Assembly (NCBI GenBank): GCA_025966335.1
Contig: JAICRS010000143.1
Location: 1-7,725 of the forward strand
Source of the DNA: Nocardioidaceae bacterium
GTDB lineage: Bacteria > Actinomycetota > Actinomycetes > Propionibacteriales > Nocardioidaceae
Direction of reading: 5' to 3'
Length of the DNA stretch: 7,725 bases
Part shown: positions 7,069 to 7,725 of the stretch, piece after piece
How the letters are laid out: each line of letters opens with the position of its first letter
Position numbering within the stretch: position 1 is the stretch's first letter
Made by a program: the position numbers and the translations under genes
Notes under the pieces: model-generated
What the model was told of the DNA's origin: nothing
What the model saw: only the letters and a program-made list of their open reading frames with translations
Database searches by the model: none

Positions 7069-7725
7069 CGCGCAGCCGCCCGTTCCCGGCGCGCGACCCG
7101 GCGCCCGAGCCAGTCGGTGAACCGGGCCAGCGGGATGGTCAGCGCCACGAAGAACGCCGCGGCGACCAGGTAGGGGGTGAAGTTGAAGTTGAAGCTGGAG
7201 TACACCTGCGCCGCCCGCAGCGCCTCGATCACCCCCACCGACGCGACCAGCGCCGTGTCCTTCTGCAGGGAGACGAAGTCGTTCAGCAGCGGCGGGACGA
7301 CCCGGCGCACGGCCTGCGGGAGTACGACGAACCGCATCGTCCTGCCGTGGGAGAGGCCCAACGAGGTCGCGCTCGCCAGCTGCGAGGGGTGGATCGACTC
7401 GATGCCGGCCCGGAACACCTCCGCGACGTACGCCCCGTAGGAGAGGACGAGCGCGACCAGCGCCAGCCAGAACAGGTCGTTGGTGACCCCGCGCAGGCCG
7501 AGGGCAGGGACGCCGAAGCAGACCAGGAACACCACGAGCAGCGTGGGGACGCCGCGGAACAGGTCGGTGTAGGCCACGGCGAGGGCCCGCAGCGGGAACA
7601 GCGCCGGCGCGGTCGTGGTGCGCAGCACGGCCACCAGGACCCCGACGACCAGGATCAGCGGCTCGGCGAGCAGGAACAGCTTCACGTTGAGCCAGAAGCC
7701 GTCGGCGATCGCCGGGAACGCGGCC
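7065..7725 (-). CDS. Polar amino acid ABC transporter, permease (5' end outside window)
   Basis: Inner-membrane channel subunit of the importer, truncated by the right edge; 219 residues are visible. The frame is open through the edge: AAFPAIADGFWLNVKLFLLAEP precedes the GTG at 7685, which is thus an internal valine, not the start. Hydrophobic segments lie at about visible residues 15-35, 47-72, 84-104 and 184-205. The coupling (EAA) loop, EVFRAGIESIHPSQLASATSLGLSHGRTMRFVVLPQA (102-138), is followed by PPLLNDFVSLQKDTALVASVG, the signature of the His/Glu/Gln/Arg/opine permease family. A short DNA repeat of GAAGTT near 7182-7195 gives the FNFNF stretch. It overlaps the ATPase gene by 4 nt. The solute-binding protein is not in the window and probably lies further upstream. 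Confidence 0.93.
   Translation of the reverse strand, partial: AAFPAIADGFWLNVKLFLLAEPLILVVGVLVAVLRTTTAPALFPLRALAVAYTDLFRGVPTLLVVFLVCFGVPALGLRGVTNDLFWLALVALVLSYGAYVAEVFRAGIESIHPSQLASATSLGLSHGRTMRFVVLPQAVRRVVPPLLNDFVSLQKDTALVASVGVIEALRAAQVYSSFNFNFTPYLVAAAFFVALTIPLARFTDWLGRRVARRERAAAR

Noticed and set aside
7180..7197. Tandem GAAGTT repeat in the permease
   Set aside because: Only about two and a half copies, in frame and encoding FNFNF; too short to be a meaningful repeat element.

Overview
The window is a compact, very GC-rich stretch of chromosome with actinobacterial character: G/C-ending codons throughout, a GTG start, a 4-nt gene overlap, and promoters placed so close to start codons that transcripts should be leaderless. 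The two fatty-acid oxidation proteins closely resemble, from memory, the Mycobacterium tuberculosis FadA/FadB pair. I would guess a Nocardioides-like or related actinobacterium, but genus cannot be fixed from the sequence alone.

Left part (1-3981). On the minus strand, fadA (acetyl-CoA acyltransferase) is followed after 31 bp by fadB (enoyl-CoA hydratase / 3-hydroxyacyl-CoA dehydrogenase), which is cut by the left edge. Together they should form the alpha2beta2-type trifunctional beta-oxidation enzyme. Divergent from fadA, across a 153-bp intergenic region, lies a cysteine-free MerR-family regulator on the plus strand. That region is dense with palindromes and holds a probable fadA promoter with a 19-bp spacer, the spacing typical of MerR-activated promoters.

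Middle (3986-5146). A minus-strand family III CoA-transferase-fold gene, very likely alpha-methylacyl-CoA racemase (mcr), converges on merR with only 4 bp between the stop codons. Immediately upstream of mcr is a 19-bp dyad that shares an 11-bp core plus a correctly spaced CTGT block with the fadA promoter region. This suggests that fadAB and mcr are one small regulon, plausibly controlled by the MerR protein encoded between them. The racemase would feed 2-methyl-branched acyl-CoAs into the beta-oxidation enzymes.

Right-middle (5172-6331). A two-gene minus-strand unit encodes a four-helix DUF4396 membrane protein with histidine-rich tails and a DUF305 lipoprotein. Its promoter carries a perfect ATACCCC-N3-GGGGTAT inverted repeat of the CsoR (copper-sensing repressor) type, lying between a consensus -35 and a -10-like element. 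This looks like a copper-responsive module of unknown mechanism and is the most novel-looking system in the window.

Right edge (6328-7725). The end of a polar amino-acid ABC importer operon: a permease (5' end outside the window) overlapping by 4 nt with its ATPase. The -35 box of the copper-type promoter overlaps the ATPase stop codon.

I see no tRNA, rRNA, CRISPR array, transposon or phage sequence. The only gene-free stretch over 100 bp is the fadA-merR intergenic region.
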